A stretch of DNA of 5,692 nt from Chromatiales bacterium. Lineage in GTDB: Bacteria > Pseudomonadota > Gammaproteobacteria > UBA6429 > Thiohalophilaceae. A program made the translations under genes and the position numbers. The stretch is taken from positions 1-5,692 of the forward strand of contig JALXDW010000271.1 of assembly GCA_027070385.1 (NCBI GenBank), read 5' to 3'. A model generated the notes under the pieces. The model was not told the origin of the DNA, did not search any database, and saw only the letters and a program-made list of their open reading frames with translations. Shown here piece by piece: positions 1-5,691 of this stretch. Numbering within the stretch: the first letter of the stretch is position 1; every line of letters starts with the position of its first letter.

Positions 1-2
1 GT

Positions 3-869
3 AATATGGGGAAGGTAGCTGGCGCAGCACGACGATTTCTGCCAAATTCTCTTTTTGGTGGTGGCTCCGTTGGTGCCAACAGTAACGAAGCCTCTACAAC
101 ACTTTTGTTAGTTGATAACCGTTCGGGTGTTCAGGTTTCATCTTCCGTTGGTAGTGCAAAAAATTATGACTTTAGTGTTTATGGTTTTTCCGTCAATGGA
201 AAAGGCTGGGGCAGTGCGAGTGGCTTTGCTAAAACACCGGAAGGTAAGGTGATTATTGCAGCATTTGCTGATTCGTATAATCAAATGGTAAAAGCGTTAC
301 GCAATTACAAGCCCCAGGTTGTTAAAGGGGGTTTAGGTGCAGGCGGTGCGCTTAAAGTTGATGGTGCGGTAAAGGCAGCTAAGCCTCAATCGAAACGCAA
401 AGCCCATTCACAGAAAACGGTCAAAGTATCAAGCAGAAGCAAGGTGAATGTGAGAGGCAGTGGCTCGGTTAATGTATCCGTGACTGAATATGATGGTTCT
501 GCACTTGAAACGTATTATCGTGCCTTGAAAAAAGCAGTCAAGCATATATCGCAGTTTGCCAATATGGGGCCGGCACAAATAAAAGCACTGGGTCAGTACA
601 ATAATACCGGCATTAATTTGTGGACACTACTATGGTCATCCAATTTTTCAGGTGATTTTGAAACGTCTAAAATTGAACTGGAATCCTGGCCGTTGGAAGC
701 AAAGAAAAAGGGCTGGAAAATACTGGGTAAACGGATAAAAAAATATAACAAACTGTTTCGTAAACACCGTAAATCAATACTGGCCAGTAAGGATGTTACA
801 AAAGATGTTAGAGACAAACTGAATGGTATTGAACTTGTGACAGAAAAAAGCCTTTTTGAAGAGTCATAA
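3..869 (+). CDS. CsgG-family secretion channel protein, C-terminal part (5' end outside window)
   Basis: CsgG proteins are outer-membrane lipoproteins that form oligomeric secretion channels, best known for exporting curli subunits. The frame is open to the left edge. The first in-window Met (base 6) has no visible ribosome site and lies inside the conserved fold, so the true start and lipoprotein signal are upstream. Counting from that Met, residues 30-48 carry the family signature TTLLLVDNRSGVQV, followed by a Gly-rich stretch and AAFADSYNQMVKALRNYKPQ at 85-104, where the CsgG domain normally ends. About 180 further residues follow: a Gly/basic linker (about 105-150), a middle segment, and a very Lys-rich, probably helical tail (about 233-275). 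No curli subunit gene (csgA/B/E/F type) is visible nearby, so the substrate is unknown. The family call is solid; curli export itself is not shown. The gene is followed by a hairpin terminator. Confidence 0.8.
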   Translation, partial: NMGKVAGAARRFLPNSLFGGGSVGANSNEASTTLLLVDNRSGVQVSSSVGSAKNYDFSVYGFSVNGKGWGSASGFAKTPEGKVIIAAFADSYNQMVKALRNYKPQVVKGGLGAGGALKVDGAVKAAKPQSKRKAHSQKTVKVSSRSKVNVRGSGSVNVSVTEYDGSALETYYRALKKAVKHISQFANMGPAQIKALGQYNNTGINLWTLLWSSNFSGDFETSKIELESWPLEAKKKGWKILGKRIKKYNKLFRKHRKSILASKDVTKDVRDKLNGIELVTEKSLFEES

Positions 870-888
870 TCCTATTTGAACGGGAAAT

Positions 889-918
889 AAAAAGGTTGAC
901 GTTTTTACCAGCCTTTTT
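889..918. terminator. Bidirectional rho-independent terminator
   Basis: An A-rich arm (889-898, AAAAAGGTTG) pairs with 909-918 (CAGCCTTTTT) through 10 base pairs, one of them a G-U, around a 10-base loop. The hairpin ends in a T run when read on either strand. It lies 20 bases after the stop codon of the CsgG-family gene and 39 bases beyond the 3' end of the convergent tRNA gene, so it can serve both transcripts. Confidence 0.7.
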
Positions 919-956
919 GGGAAGTAACAGTCGGTTACGGTGTGAACACGAATAAT

Positions 957-1033
957 TGGTGCCCCGAAGACGATTCGAACGTCCGACCTGCCGCTTAGGA
1001 GGCGGCTGCTCTATCCAACTGAGCTACCGGGGC
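957..1033 (-). tRNA. tRNA-Arg (anticodon CCU)
   Basis: The minus strand folds as a complete cloverleaf of 77 nt including an encoded CCA end (957-959). The acceptor stem is GCCCCGG paired with TCGGGGC, with discriminator A (960). The anticodon stem GCCGC/GCGGC encloses loop CTCCTAA, giving anticodon CCU at 997-999, which reads the rare arginine codon AGG. The T arm has loop TTCGAAT. The 7-, 5- and 5-base stems all pair apart from wobble pairs. The gene lies downstream of flgZ on the same strand but has its own promoter-like site. Its 3' end faces the CsgG-family gene; tRNA 3' ends are common integration sites, but no integrase or duplicated 3' end is seen in this window. Confidence 0.97.
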
Positions 1034-1053
1034 AGGATTCTGCCTGTGTCAGG

Positions 1054-1080
1054 ATTATAACCTGATATAAACAGAGTCAC
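1054..1080 (-). promoter_or_regulatory. Probable sigma-70 promoter of the tRNA-Arg gene
   Basis: On the minus strand a perfect TATAAT (1054-1059) lies 20 bases before the mature tRNA 5' end. GTGACT (1075-1080) sits 15 bases upstream and matches the -35 consensus at four of six positions. The start point would be near base 1047, leaving a short leader. The -10 box lies in the centre of an inverted repeat TCAGG/CCTGA (1049-1053 and 1061-1065). Confidence 0.55.
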
Positions 1081-1109
1081 TAATTAATTTCGGATAAAGT
1101 AAAAAAAAA

Positions 1110-1841
1110 TTAGCTGTATTCAGTGTGTTGTGCGGCTGTTGTTTTAATCTTGCTGCGTTCAACACTGTTTACAAATGAGCGAATATTTTTTTCATGTTGA
1201 GATGATAGCTTAATAAACTGCCCCGCTAATTGTTGCAAACCGGTTGATGTATCAAGTTGTGTTTGTCTAACCTGTAGTTTGCACTCGATATGCTTGTTAT
1301 TGGGGAGCTGGATCAAGGTATGAATAATACTATTACTTTTTATTCGAGTTAAATTGTCTGTGGTACTTCGTACATTGATTCCACCTGTTGAAATATTATA
1401 GATATAGGCAGTTAATGGGGTATTGCTTTTTTTATCGATAAGAGTAACAGGGATTTTCCACAAGTTTTGCAGTTCAACACGGTATTGTAACCTACGTTGT
1501 TTGTAGATTACTTCGGTTGGAATTTGAGTATTAAAATAAATTAAATGATTTCGCTCCGCTAATCGGGTGACCCTGCTTTGAAAATACATTTCAATACCTT
1601 CATGTTTGGTGAAAAACTCCAGGTGTTGATTTTTAGTGATGTGATTATGATTTAGCGTATCAAATAAAATATTATCATTGGAGTAATCCACATTCAGTAT
1701 TGCAGTCATACCTAATGAGGGTGACAGCGGATTTTTATCGGTTTTTCTTACTTCAAGTTGACAATGATTTTTTTCTAATCGTGCAAGAATAGCGTTGATA
1801 TGTACAGGGTTACGAATAATGCTGTTGTTTCTTTCAGCCAT
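1110..1841 (-). CDS. flgZ: PilZ-domain flagellar brake protein (YcgR/FlgZ family)
   Basis: YcgR/FlgZ proteins bind cyclic di-GMP and then act on the flagellar motor to slow swimming. The 243-residue protein has the family's two-part layout: an N-terminal YcgR-type beta domain (about 10-110) and a C-terminal PilZ domain (about 115-225). Both c-di-GMP binding motifs are present: RxxxR as R117-L-Q-Y-R121, and NxSxxG as N149, S151 and G154. The start codon is ATG at 1839-1841, 14 bases after the flgN stop, with no clear Shine-Dalgarno sequence, so translation may be partly coupled. It is the last gene of the flgM-flgN-flgZ unit and should be co-transcribed from the sigma-28 promoter before flgM. 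That timing places the brake at the stage when the motor is complete. A run of nine T residues follows directly after the stop codon, without a convincing hairpin. Confidence 0.9.
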   Translation of the reverse strand: MAERNNSIIRNPVHINAILARLEKNHCQLEVRKTDKNPLSPSLGMTAILNVDYSNDNILFDTLNHNHITKNQHLEFFTKHEGIEMYFQSRVTRLAERNHLIYFNTQIPTEVIYKQRRLQYRVELQNLWKIPVTLIDKKSNTPLTAYIYNISTGGINVRSTTDNLTRIKSNSIIHTLIQLPNNKHIECKLQVRQTQLDTSTGLQQLAGQFIKLSSQHEKNIRSFVNSVERSKIKTTAAQHTEYS

Positions 1842-1855
1842 TGTTTTCAGTTAAG

Positions 1856-2347
1856 TCAGGCTCGAATCAATGTTTGTTTGCCCGACATCTTGATGGACTG
1901 ACCCTTGTTGGAATATAACTCGGTAGTTTGTTGTTTGCCTTGTAAAATTGAGAGGGCACTTTCAGTGCGTCGTTTATTATTCTCAATGACAATGCCATTA
2001 ATGTTATTTTGCTTTTCGCATTGTTTGGAAAGAGTAGCAATGGTTTTCCACAAAGCACTTAGCCCTGAACTTTTGGTTATTGAATTGTTGCTAAAAAAAT
2101 CATCAATACCAGTTGCAGACAGATCAAGCCCCGCTGTTTCCAGTAAACTTCGGCGTTCTTTGTTCAGGTCTTCCAACTGTTCCATCAACAGTACTTTTTC
2201 CTGGGCAATTTCCTGAACAGCCTGAATGTTATCATCAGCGAGTGCTTTATTTTCATTGAGCAGAGCCTGGAATAATTGTTCGAGATAACTTGCAGTCTCT
2301 TCAAGCAGTGGGGTAATTTTTGTGGTGATGGCGGTTGTTGGTCTCAT
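1856..2347 (-). CDS. flgN: Flagellar export chaperone FlgN
   Basis: FlgN is a cytoplasmic helical chaperone that delivers the hook-filament junction proteins FlgK and FlgL to the flagellar export gate. The 163-residue product is almost entirely helical, with heptad-like Leu spacing at about 14-70. Family hallmarks are visible in the C-terminal half: a Leu/Cys helix around residues 106-110, then the NxxNG pattern at 114-118, the RRTESALSILQG stretch (126-137), and Y145 with G149 in the substrate-binding tail. Its ATG overlaps the flgM stop codon in an ATGA arrangement (2344-2347), which suggests translational coupling. It is placed between flgM and flgZ, the usual neighbours. Confidence 0.92.
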   Translation of the reverse strand: MRPTTAITTKITPLLEETASYLEQLFQALLNENKALADDNIQAVQEIAQEKVLLMEQLEDLNKERRSLLETAGLDLSATGIDDFFSNNSITKSSGLSALWKTIATLSKQCEKQNNINGIVIENNKRRTESALSILQGKQQTTELYSNKGQSIKMSGKQTLIRA

Positions 2348-2676
2348 GACTGGCTGTCATTAAAAGCAGATTCAAAATTTATCATTTTATCAGCGATACG
2401 TTCCGGATTCATTTTGTAGTTGCCACTTTGAATAACATTCTTCATATCATTTACTTTATTTTTATCAACGCTGGGTTGTTGTGCCAAATCCATTTCCAGC
2501 GCTTTCAATTTTGCTGCGGTATCCGTTAGCGTGATTTTATCACCACTGCTTACGCTGCTAACCGCTTTATTTTTTGCAGATTTTGCAGCGTCGTCAGATT
2601 TTTTGACTTGCGTAACGTTACGATCACCCATTTGGGATGATTTGTTTGAGTTGATTCCTGATATGTCGTGAGGCAT
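2344..2676 (-). CDS. flgM: Anti-sigma-28 factor FlgM
   Basis: FlgM binds the flagellar sigma factor FliA and blocks late gene expression until the hook-basal body is complete and FlgM is exported. The 110-residue protein has the expected design: a low-complexity, polar, probably disordered N-terminal half (1-45), then the conserved sigma-binding half. That half starts with DKITLTDTAAKLKALE (46-61), continues with the VDKNKV turn (70-75), and ends with SGNYKMNPERIADKMI (84-99). It is slightly longer than the enterobacterial protein. The start is supported by GGAG seven bases upstream (2684-2687). A near-consensus sigma-28 promoter upstream implies that FlgM is made from the promoter class it inhibits, a standard negative feedback. 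Confidence 0.95.
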   Translation of the reverse strand: MPHDISGINSNKSSQMGDRNVTQVKKSDDAAKSAKNKAVSSVSSGDKITLTDTAAKLKALEMDLAQQPSVDKNKVNDMKNVIQSGNYKMNPERIADKMINFESAFNDSQS

Positions 2677-2715
2677 TTTACTGCTCCAAAGCCTGTTTAA
2701 AGTTACGCTACCGTT

Positions 2716-2742
2716 ATAGCGGCCATAAAGCCTGAAACTTTA
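2716..2742 (-). promoter_or_regulatory. Sigma-28 (FliA) promoter for flgM-flgN-flgZ
   Basis: Read on the minus strand, TAAAGTTT (2735-2742) is a perfect -35 box for sigma-28. It is followed by exactly 11 bases and then GCCGCTAT (2716-2723), which matches the -10 consensus GCCGATAA at six of eight positions, including GCCG. The site lies about 40 bases before the flgM start codon with no gene between. Confidence 0.85.
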
Positions 2743-2760
2743 GCGATATTACACCTGATG

Positions 2761-2795
2761 AGGGTAAATAACGAATAAAATCACATATTTACCCT
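2761..2795 (-). repeat. Perfect 10-bp inverted repeat across the flgA stop codon
   Basis: AGGGTAAATA (2761-2770) and TATTTACCCT (2786-2795) are exact reverse complements around a 15-base spacer. The upstream arm in flgA mRNA lies within the last codons of flgA, and the stop codon (2781-2783) sits in the loop. No T run follows, so it is not a standard intrinsic terminator. It could protect the flgA mRNA 3' end, slow read-through into flgM, or bind a protein. The role is inference. Confidence 0.6.
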
Positions 2796-3485
2796 GACCA
2801 GCCCGTTTGAAATTACTGTTGCTTGAAAAACCCGTTTACTGTGTATATTTTTAACCCGGATGCGTTGTCCGCGAACCCCGTTCATCAGAGCTTTACCTTT
2901 TACGCGGATGCTTAAATTACCGGTCTGAGCAAGAATAAGTATTTCATCACCACGTTGTACCAAGCGTTTAGGTTTGAGCATGGCGGGTGAAATGACTTTG
3001 CCGGATTTTACTGCTCGGCGTACCACCATATTGGTCATTTGAGAAAGTTGGGTAAAATAACCGGCTCGAATACGGCTGACATCCTGGCGGGTCAGTTTGA
3101 TATCGGCTGCCTGAATAACACTACCCGCTGGCAAGCTGTGTTTTGCTGTGATGACATTGAGGTATTTATGTATATACACCGAAACATGTATTTTCCAGGG
3201 TTTTAGGCCGCTGCAGCTGACTTCGACTGTCGTGCGTCCTATTTCATTGGCATAGTGGGGAATACGTGCTTGCAGATTCTGTGTGCAAGCTTTGAGTCGT
3301 AAGCGTTTATCTATTTTACCGAGGTTGAAGTCAGTTGTTGGGTAATGTTTTTTTAACAAAGCAGTCACCGCTTGTGCGATAGACGCTGTTGATTGGTAAA
3401 TGGTAGCCGACACGGTTTTGCTCAATAACAGCAATACACAGCTGATAGCGAGAACGGTAAAATTATTTAATGCATGATTTTTCAT
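2781..3485 (-). CDS. flgA: Flagellar P-ring assembly chaperone FlgA
   Basis: FlgA acts in the periplasm and helps FlgI assemble into the P ring around the rod. From ATG at 3485 the product is 234 residues. It begins with a Sec signal peptide: Lys/His n-region, hydrophobic core FTVLAISCVLLLL, and a likely cut after VSA (residue 27). The mature part has an N-terminal domain with two Cys (67 and 91, possibly a disulfide). A SAF-type domain follows (about 112-175, with the LPAGSVIQAADI pattern), then a C-terminal domain with RGDEILILAQTGNLSI and GQRIRVKNIHSKRVFQATV, all typical of FlgA. An in-frame TTG at 3495-3497 would add four residues. I prefer the ATG because it gives a normal signal peptide, though neither start has a strong ribosome site. 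A sigma-54 promoter lies about 135 bases upstream. Confidence 0.93.
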   Translation of the reverse strand: MKNHALNNFTVLAISCVLLLLSKTVSATIYQSTASIAQAVTALLKKHYPTTDFNLGKIDKRLRLKACTQNLQARIPHYANEIGRTTVEVSCSGLKPWKIHVSVYIHKYLNVITAKHSLPAGSVIQAADIKLTRQDVSRIRAGYFTQLSQMTNMVVRRAVKSGKVISPAMLKPKRLVQRGDEILILAQTGNLSIRVKGKALMNGVRGQRIRVKNIHSKRVFQATVISNGLVRVNM

Positions 3486-3502
3486 AAATACTGCCAAATT
3501 AT

Positions 3503-3512
3503 TAGCCGGCTA
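3503..3512. repeat. Perfect palindrome in the flgA leader
   Basis: TAGCCGGCTA is a perfect 10-base palindrome about 18 bases before the flgA ATG, inside the predicted untranslated leader. It could be a small protein-binding site, or it may be chance. It is the only GC-rich patch in this AT-rich gap. Confidence 0.3.
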
Positions 3513-3617
3513 TCTGACGATTTTTTGACTCTGAATGTATTAGAGCTTGTAACATATTGATTCTGTACACTTCTCTTCTTTTGTTTAAATTAAAATACAG
3601 TTACTGGGTATAATTAA

Positions 3618-3632
3618 GCAATACATGTGCCA
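3618..3632 (-). promoter_or_regulatory. Sigma-54 promoter for flgA
   Basis: The minus strand reads TGGCACATGTATTGC, a near-perfect match to the sigma-54 consensus TGGCAC-N5-TTGC with the required spacing between the GG and GC elements. Transcription would start near base 3606 and give flgA a leader of roughly 120 bases. Sigma-54 promoters need an enhancer-binding activator; in polar-flagellate gammaproteobacteria the flagellar master regulator FleQ/FlrA does this for early and middle flagellar genes. The activator gene is not in the window. Confidence 0.85.
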
Positions 3633-3651
3633 TTTTTTTATTTATAAAATC

Positions 3652-3693
3652 TGAATATCCATACAATAAGATATTCAAGTAAGCCGATATTCA
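3652..3693. repeat. Three copies of an 8-base half site in the flgA-cheV control region
   Basis: TGAATATC (3652-3659) is followed after ten bases by its exact reverse complement GATATTCA (3670-3677), and after eight more bases by a second GATATTCA (3686-3693). The copies lie between the sigma-54 promoter of flgA and the sigma-28 promoter of cheV. The second overlaps the cheV -35 box and the third fills its spacer. This looks like an operator, but no known regulator motif is recognised. Confidence 0.45.
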
Positions 3694-3701
3694 GCCGATA
3701 A
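3675..3701 (+). promoter_or_regulatory. Sigma-28 (FliA) promoter for cheV-cheR
   Basis: A perfect sigma-28 -10 box GCCGATAA (3694-3701) is preceded by exactly 11 bases and TCAAGTAA (3675-3682), which matches the -35 consensus TAAAGTTT at five of eight positions. The site is 33 bases before the cheV start. A second GCCGATAT at 3683-3690 lies in the spacer but has no good -35 partner. Confidence 0.75.
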
Positions 3702-3734
3702 GCTTCCTGTAATAATTAATTTTAAGGTGAAGCC

Positions 3735-4664
3735 ATGGCTGGGATACTCGAAGGTGTCGATCAACGAACTAATTTAGTTGGCGAGAACCGTCTTGAATTA
3801 TTGTTGTTTACGCTGGGCGGGCGGCAGCGGTTTGGTATAAATGTATTTAAAGTACAGGAAGTCATTATGTGTCCACCATTGACTAAAATTACCAATTCAT
3901 CACCGATTGTTGCGGGTATGACCAATATTCGGGGTAAAACAATTTCTGTACTGGACTTGGCTCTGGCTATTGGGAAACGGCCATTACCGCCGTCAGATAC
4001 CAACTATTTAATCATCACTGAGTATAATCGTCAGGTGCAAGGGTTTTTAACCAGCGGTGTTGATCGTATTGTCAATATGAACTGGAATGATATTAAGGCT
4101 CCACCACAGGGATTAGGTAAAGAAAATTACATGACAGCAGTGACTTCTGTTGATGATGAGTTAATCGAGATTATTGATGTTGAAAAAGTACTTGCTGAGT
4201 TATTGGGTATTGATCTAAGCGGTGTTGAAGATGAAACGGAAGTAAAATCAAAAGAAGATAAAATGATCCGGGTTTTAGTCGTCGATGATTCTTCGGTTGC
4301 GCGTAACCAGATTAAACGGACTTTAGATAAATTAGGTATGGAATGTATTATAGGTAAAAATGGACTGGATGGTTTAAATATTCTTAAAAAGATGGTTGAA
4401 GATGGTTCAGATATAGCAGACCATATTGACGTGCTTATTTCTGATGTTGAAATGCCGGAAATGGATGGTTACACCTTAACATCAGAAATTCGTTCAAATG
4501 AAGCCTTGAAAAAACTTCCTATTTTATTACATACTTCTTTAAGTGGCGTGTTTAATCAGTCAATGGTTGCCAAAGTAGGCGCTGATAAATTTGTTCCAAA
4601 ATTTGATGCTGAAGAACTTGCGAAGGAAGTGAAAGATGTTTTACGAGAAAAAGGTATTATTTAA
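3735..4664 (+). CDS. cheV: Chemotaxis coupling protein CheV (CheW-like domain plus receiver domain)
   Basis: CheV couples chemoreceptors to the kinase CheA, as CheW does, and carries a receiver domain whose phosphorylation tunes that coupling. The 309-residue protein has a CheW-like domain at about 17-158 (ELLLFTLGGRQRFGINVFKVQEV near the start, GMTNIRGKTISVLDLALAIG at 61-80) and a receiver domain at about 178-305. The receiver has the acidic pair D184/D185, the phosphoacceptor D237 within ISDVEMPEMDG, the T267/S268 switch position and the conserved K289, so it should be phosphorylatable. A short acidic/Lys linker joins the domains (about 160-177). The start is well supported by AAGGTGA at 3724-3730. 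It is expressed with cheR from a sigma-28 promoter and divergent from flgA. Confidence 0.96.
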   Translation: MAGILEGVDQRTNLVGENRLELLLFTLGGRQRFGINVFKVQEVIMCPPLTKITNSSPIVAGMTNIRGKTISVLDLALAIGKRPLPPSDTNYLIITEYNRQVQGFLTSGVDRIVNMNWNDIKAPPQGLGKENYMTAVTSVDDELIEIIDVEKVLAELLGIDLSGVEDETEVKSKEDKMIRVLVVDDSSVARNQIKRTLDKLGMECIIGKNGLDGLNILKKMVEDGSDIADHIDVLISDVEMPEMDGYTLTSEIRSNEALKKLPILLHTSLSGVFNQSMVAKVGADKFVPKFDAEELAKEVKDVLREKGII

Positions 4665-4670
4665 ACTTTC

Positions 4671-4702
4671 AGCATTCTGTATCTGGAACGTATAGAATGT
4701 TA
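4671..4702 (+). other. Stem-loop between cheV and cheR
   Basis: AGCATTCTGTAT (4671-4682) can pair with GTATAGAATGTT (4690-4701) through 12 base pairs, three of them G-U, around a seven-base loop. It starts six bases after the cheV stop. No T run follows, so full termination is unlikely. In RNA it could stabilise the upstream cheV message or set the cheV-to-cheR ratio. The pairing is visible; the role is inference. Confidence 0.45.
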
Positions 4703-4733
4703 AACTGTGCAAAAATATAAAGAAGATTGCTGA

Positions 4734-5567
4734 GTGACACAACATACGCTATCCAAACAAGATTATGAAAGTTTTAGAAAATTTCTGGAAGATGCCTGTG
4801 GTATCGTGCTGGGTGAAAATAAACATTACCTGGTTACAAGCCGGTTATCACGGTTATTAGATGAGTTTAATTTTTCTTCATTGAGTGGAATGATTGAAAA
4901 ACTTAAACAGGTCAATAATACAGAGTTAAAAGAAAAAATTATTGATGCGATGACAACCAATGAAACCAGTTGGTTCAGGGATAAATATCCATTCGAAATT
5001 TTGCATGACGAGCTGTTTACCGAAATTGCTGCAGCAAAGAAACCAGCAATGCGGATTTGGTCTGCAGCAAGTTCTTCCGGGCAGGAAGCCTATTCTATCA
5101 GTATGACTTTTTCTGAGTACCAAACAAAAAACCCGGGGAAATTCAGTGGGCGTCTGGAAATAATTGGTACGGATATTTCGCCTACGGTTCTCAAGCTTGC
5201 ACGTGAAGGGAAATATGATGAATTAAGCCTTGCACGTGGTTTATCGGCAGAGAGATTAAAAAGGTTTTTTATCGACCAGGGCGATGGTGGCTTTAAAGTG
5301 CGTCCCGAAATAGCTTCGCGTTGCAAATTTTCAGAACTTAACTTGCTAAAGAATTACTCTATCCTGGGTAAGTTTGATATTATCTTTTGCCGTAATGTTT
5401 TAATTTATTTCTCGGCTGATATTAAAACAGATATTCTGACACGTATGGCCAAGTTGCTAAATCCAGGAGGTTATCTGTTTCTTGGTGGTTCTGAATCACC
5501 GACAGGCTATTGTAATCTGTATGAAATGGTTAAATTTAAAGCCGGTGTCGTTTATCGTCTGAAATAA
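4734..5567 (+). CDS. cheR: Chemotaxis protein methyltransferase CheR
   Basis: CheR uses S-adenosylmethionine to methylate specific glutamates on chemoreceptors, which provides sensory adaptation. The 277-residue protein has the small helical N-terminal domain (about 5-75), then the family hallmark TTNETSWFRD (74-83). The methyltransferase fold follows: the SAM-binding loop WSAASSSGQEAYS (109-121, with E118), GTDIS (145-149, with D147 placed to bind the ribose), FCRNVLIYF (218-226), and GGSES (251-255). There is no pentapeptide-binding or TPR extension. The start is GTG at 4734-4736 with a purine-rich AGAAG eight bases upstream; an ATG in a suitable position is absent. It lies 69 bases after cheV on the same strand and probably shares its transcript. 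Confidence 0.96.
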   Translation: MTQHTLSKQDYESFRKFLEDACGIVLGENKHYLVTSRLSRLLDEFNFSSLSGMIEKLKQVNNTELKEKIIDAMTTNETSWFRDKYPFEILHDELFTEIAAAKKPAMRIWSAASSSGQEAYSISMTFSEYQTKNPGKFSGRLEIIGTDISPTVLKLAREGKYDELSLARGLSAERLKRFFIDQGDGGFKVRPEIASRCKFSELNLLKNYSILGKFDIIFCRNVLIYFSADIKTDILTRMAKLLNPGGYLFLGGSESPTGYCNLYEMVKFKAGVVYRLK

Positions 5568-5582
5568 TTTCTCCCCCGTTAG

Positions 5583-5601
5583 CTTGGTACAACTTGCCAA
5601 G
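5583..5601 (+). terminator. Weak hairpin after cheR, possible terminator
   Basis: CTTGGTA (5583-5589) can pair with TGCCAAG (5595-5601), seven base pairs with one G-U, around a five-base loop. A T-rich but interrupted stretch follows. It sits 15 bases after the cheR stop. The stem is short, so termination would be partial at best, and transcription may continue into the next gene. Confidence 0.3.
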
Positions 5602-5664
5602 ATTTCATTTCTCTTAATTTACCCCGCTTATATCCCGGTAGTGCAAATTAAATCCTCCCGGCTA

Positions 5665-5691
5665 TAGCGGTTGGTAAAGTATTGCCGTTAT
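5665..5691 (+). promoter_or_regulatory. Weak sigma-28-like site near the right edge
   Basis: TAGCGGTT (5665-5672), 11 bases and GCCGTTAT (5684-5691) match the sigma-28 -35 and -10 boxes at five and six of eight positions with the right spacing. A gene following cheR, typically flgB, would start beyond the window. The match is modest, and such genes are often driven by sigma-54 instead. Confidence 0.25.

Noticed and set aside
844..857. AAAAAAGCCTTTTT at the end of the CsgG-family gene as a terminator.
   Set aside because: The arms meet with no loop, so no hairpin can form, and it lies inside the coding sequence; the hairpin at 889-918 is the better candidate.
1101..1109. Run of nine A (T on the flgZ strand) directly after the flgZ stop codon, considered as an intrinsic terminator.
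   Set aside because: I could find no stable GC-rich hairpin immediately before the run; the best nearby stem is three base pairs.
1905..2216. Open frame of 103 codons on the plus strand opposite flgN.
   Set aside because: It lies wholly inside flgN, has no ribosome site or recognisable domain, and flgN is clearly the real gene.
3761..4003. Open frame opposite the CheW-like domain of cheV, and similar ones opposite cheR (4926-5123, 5090-5326) and the CsgG-family gene (593-817).
   Set aside because: All are antisense to conserved genes and have no family resemblance; they are by-products of the coding strand.
5584..5597. Second sigma-54-like string TTGGTACAACTTGC after cheR.
   Set aside because: The GG-to-GC spacing is two bases too short; the sequence is better explained as a hairpin.
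5621..5660. Minus-strand GGGAGG followed by a TTG codon, resembling a good ribosome site and start.
   Set aside because: The frame closes after about nine codons, and the rest of the region gives no support for a gene.
5672..5686. Sigma-54-like string TTGGTAAAGTATTGC near the right edge.
   Set aside because: The GG and GC elements are one base closer than the strict sigma-54 spacing, and the CAC of the -24 box is missing.
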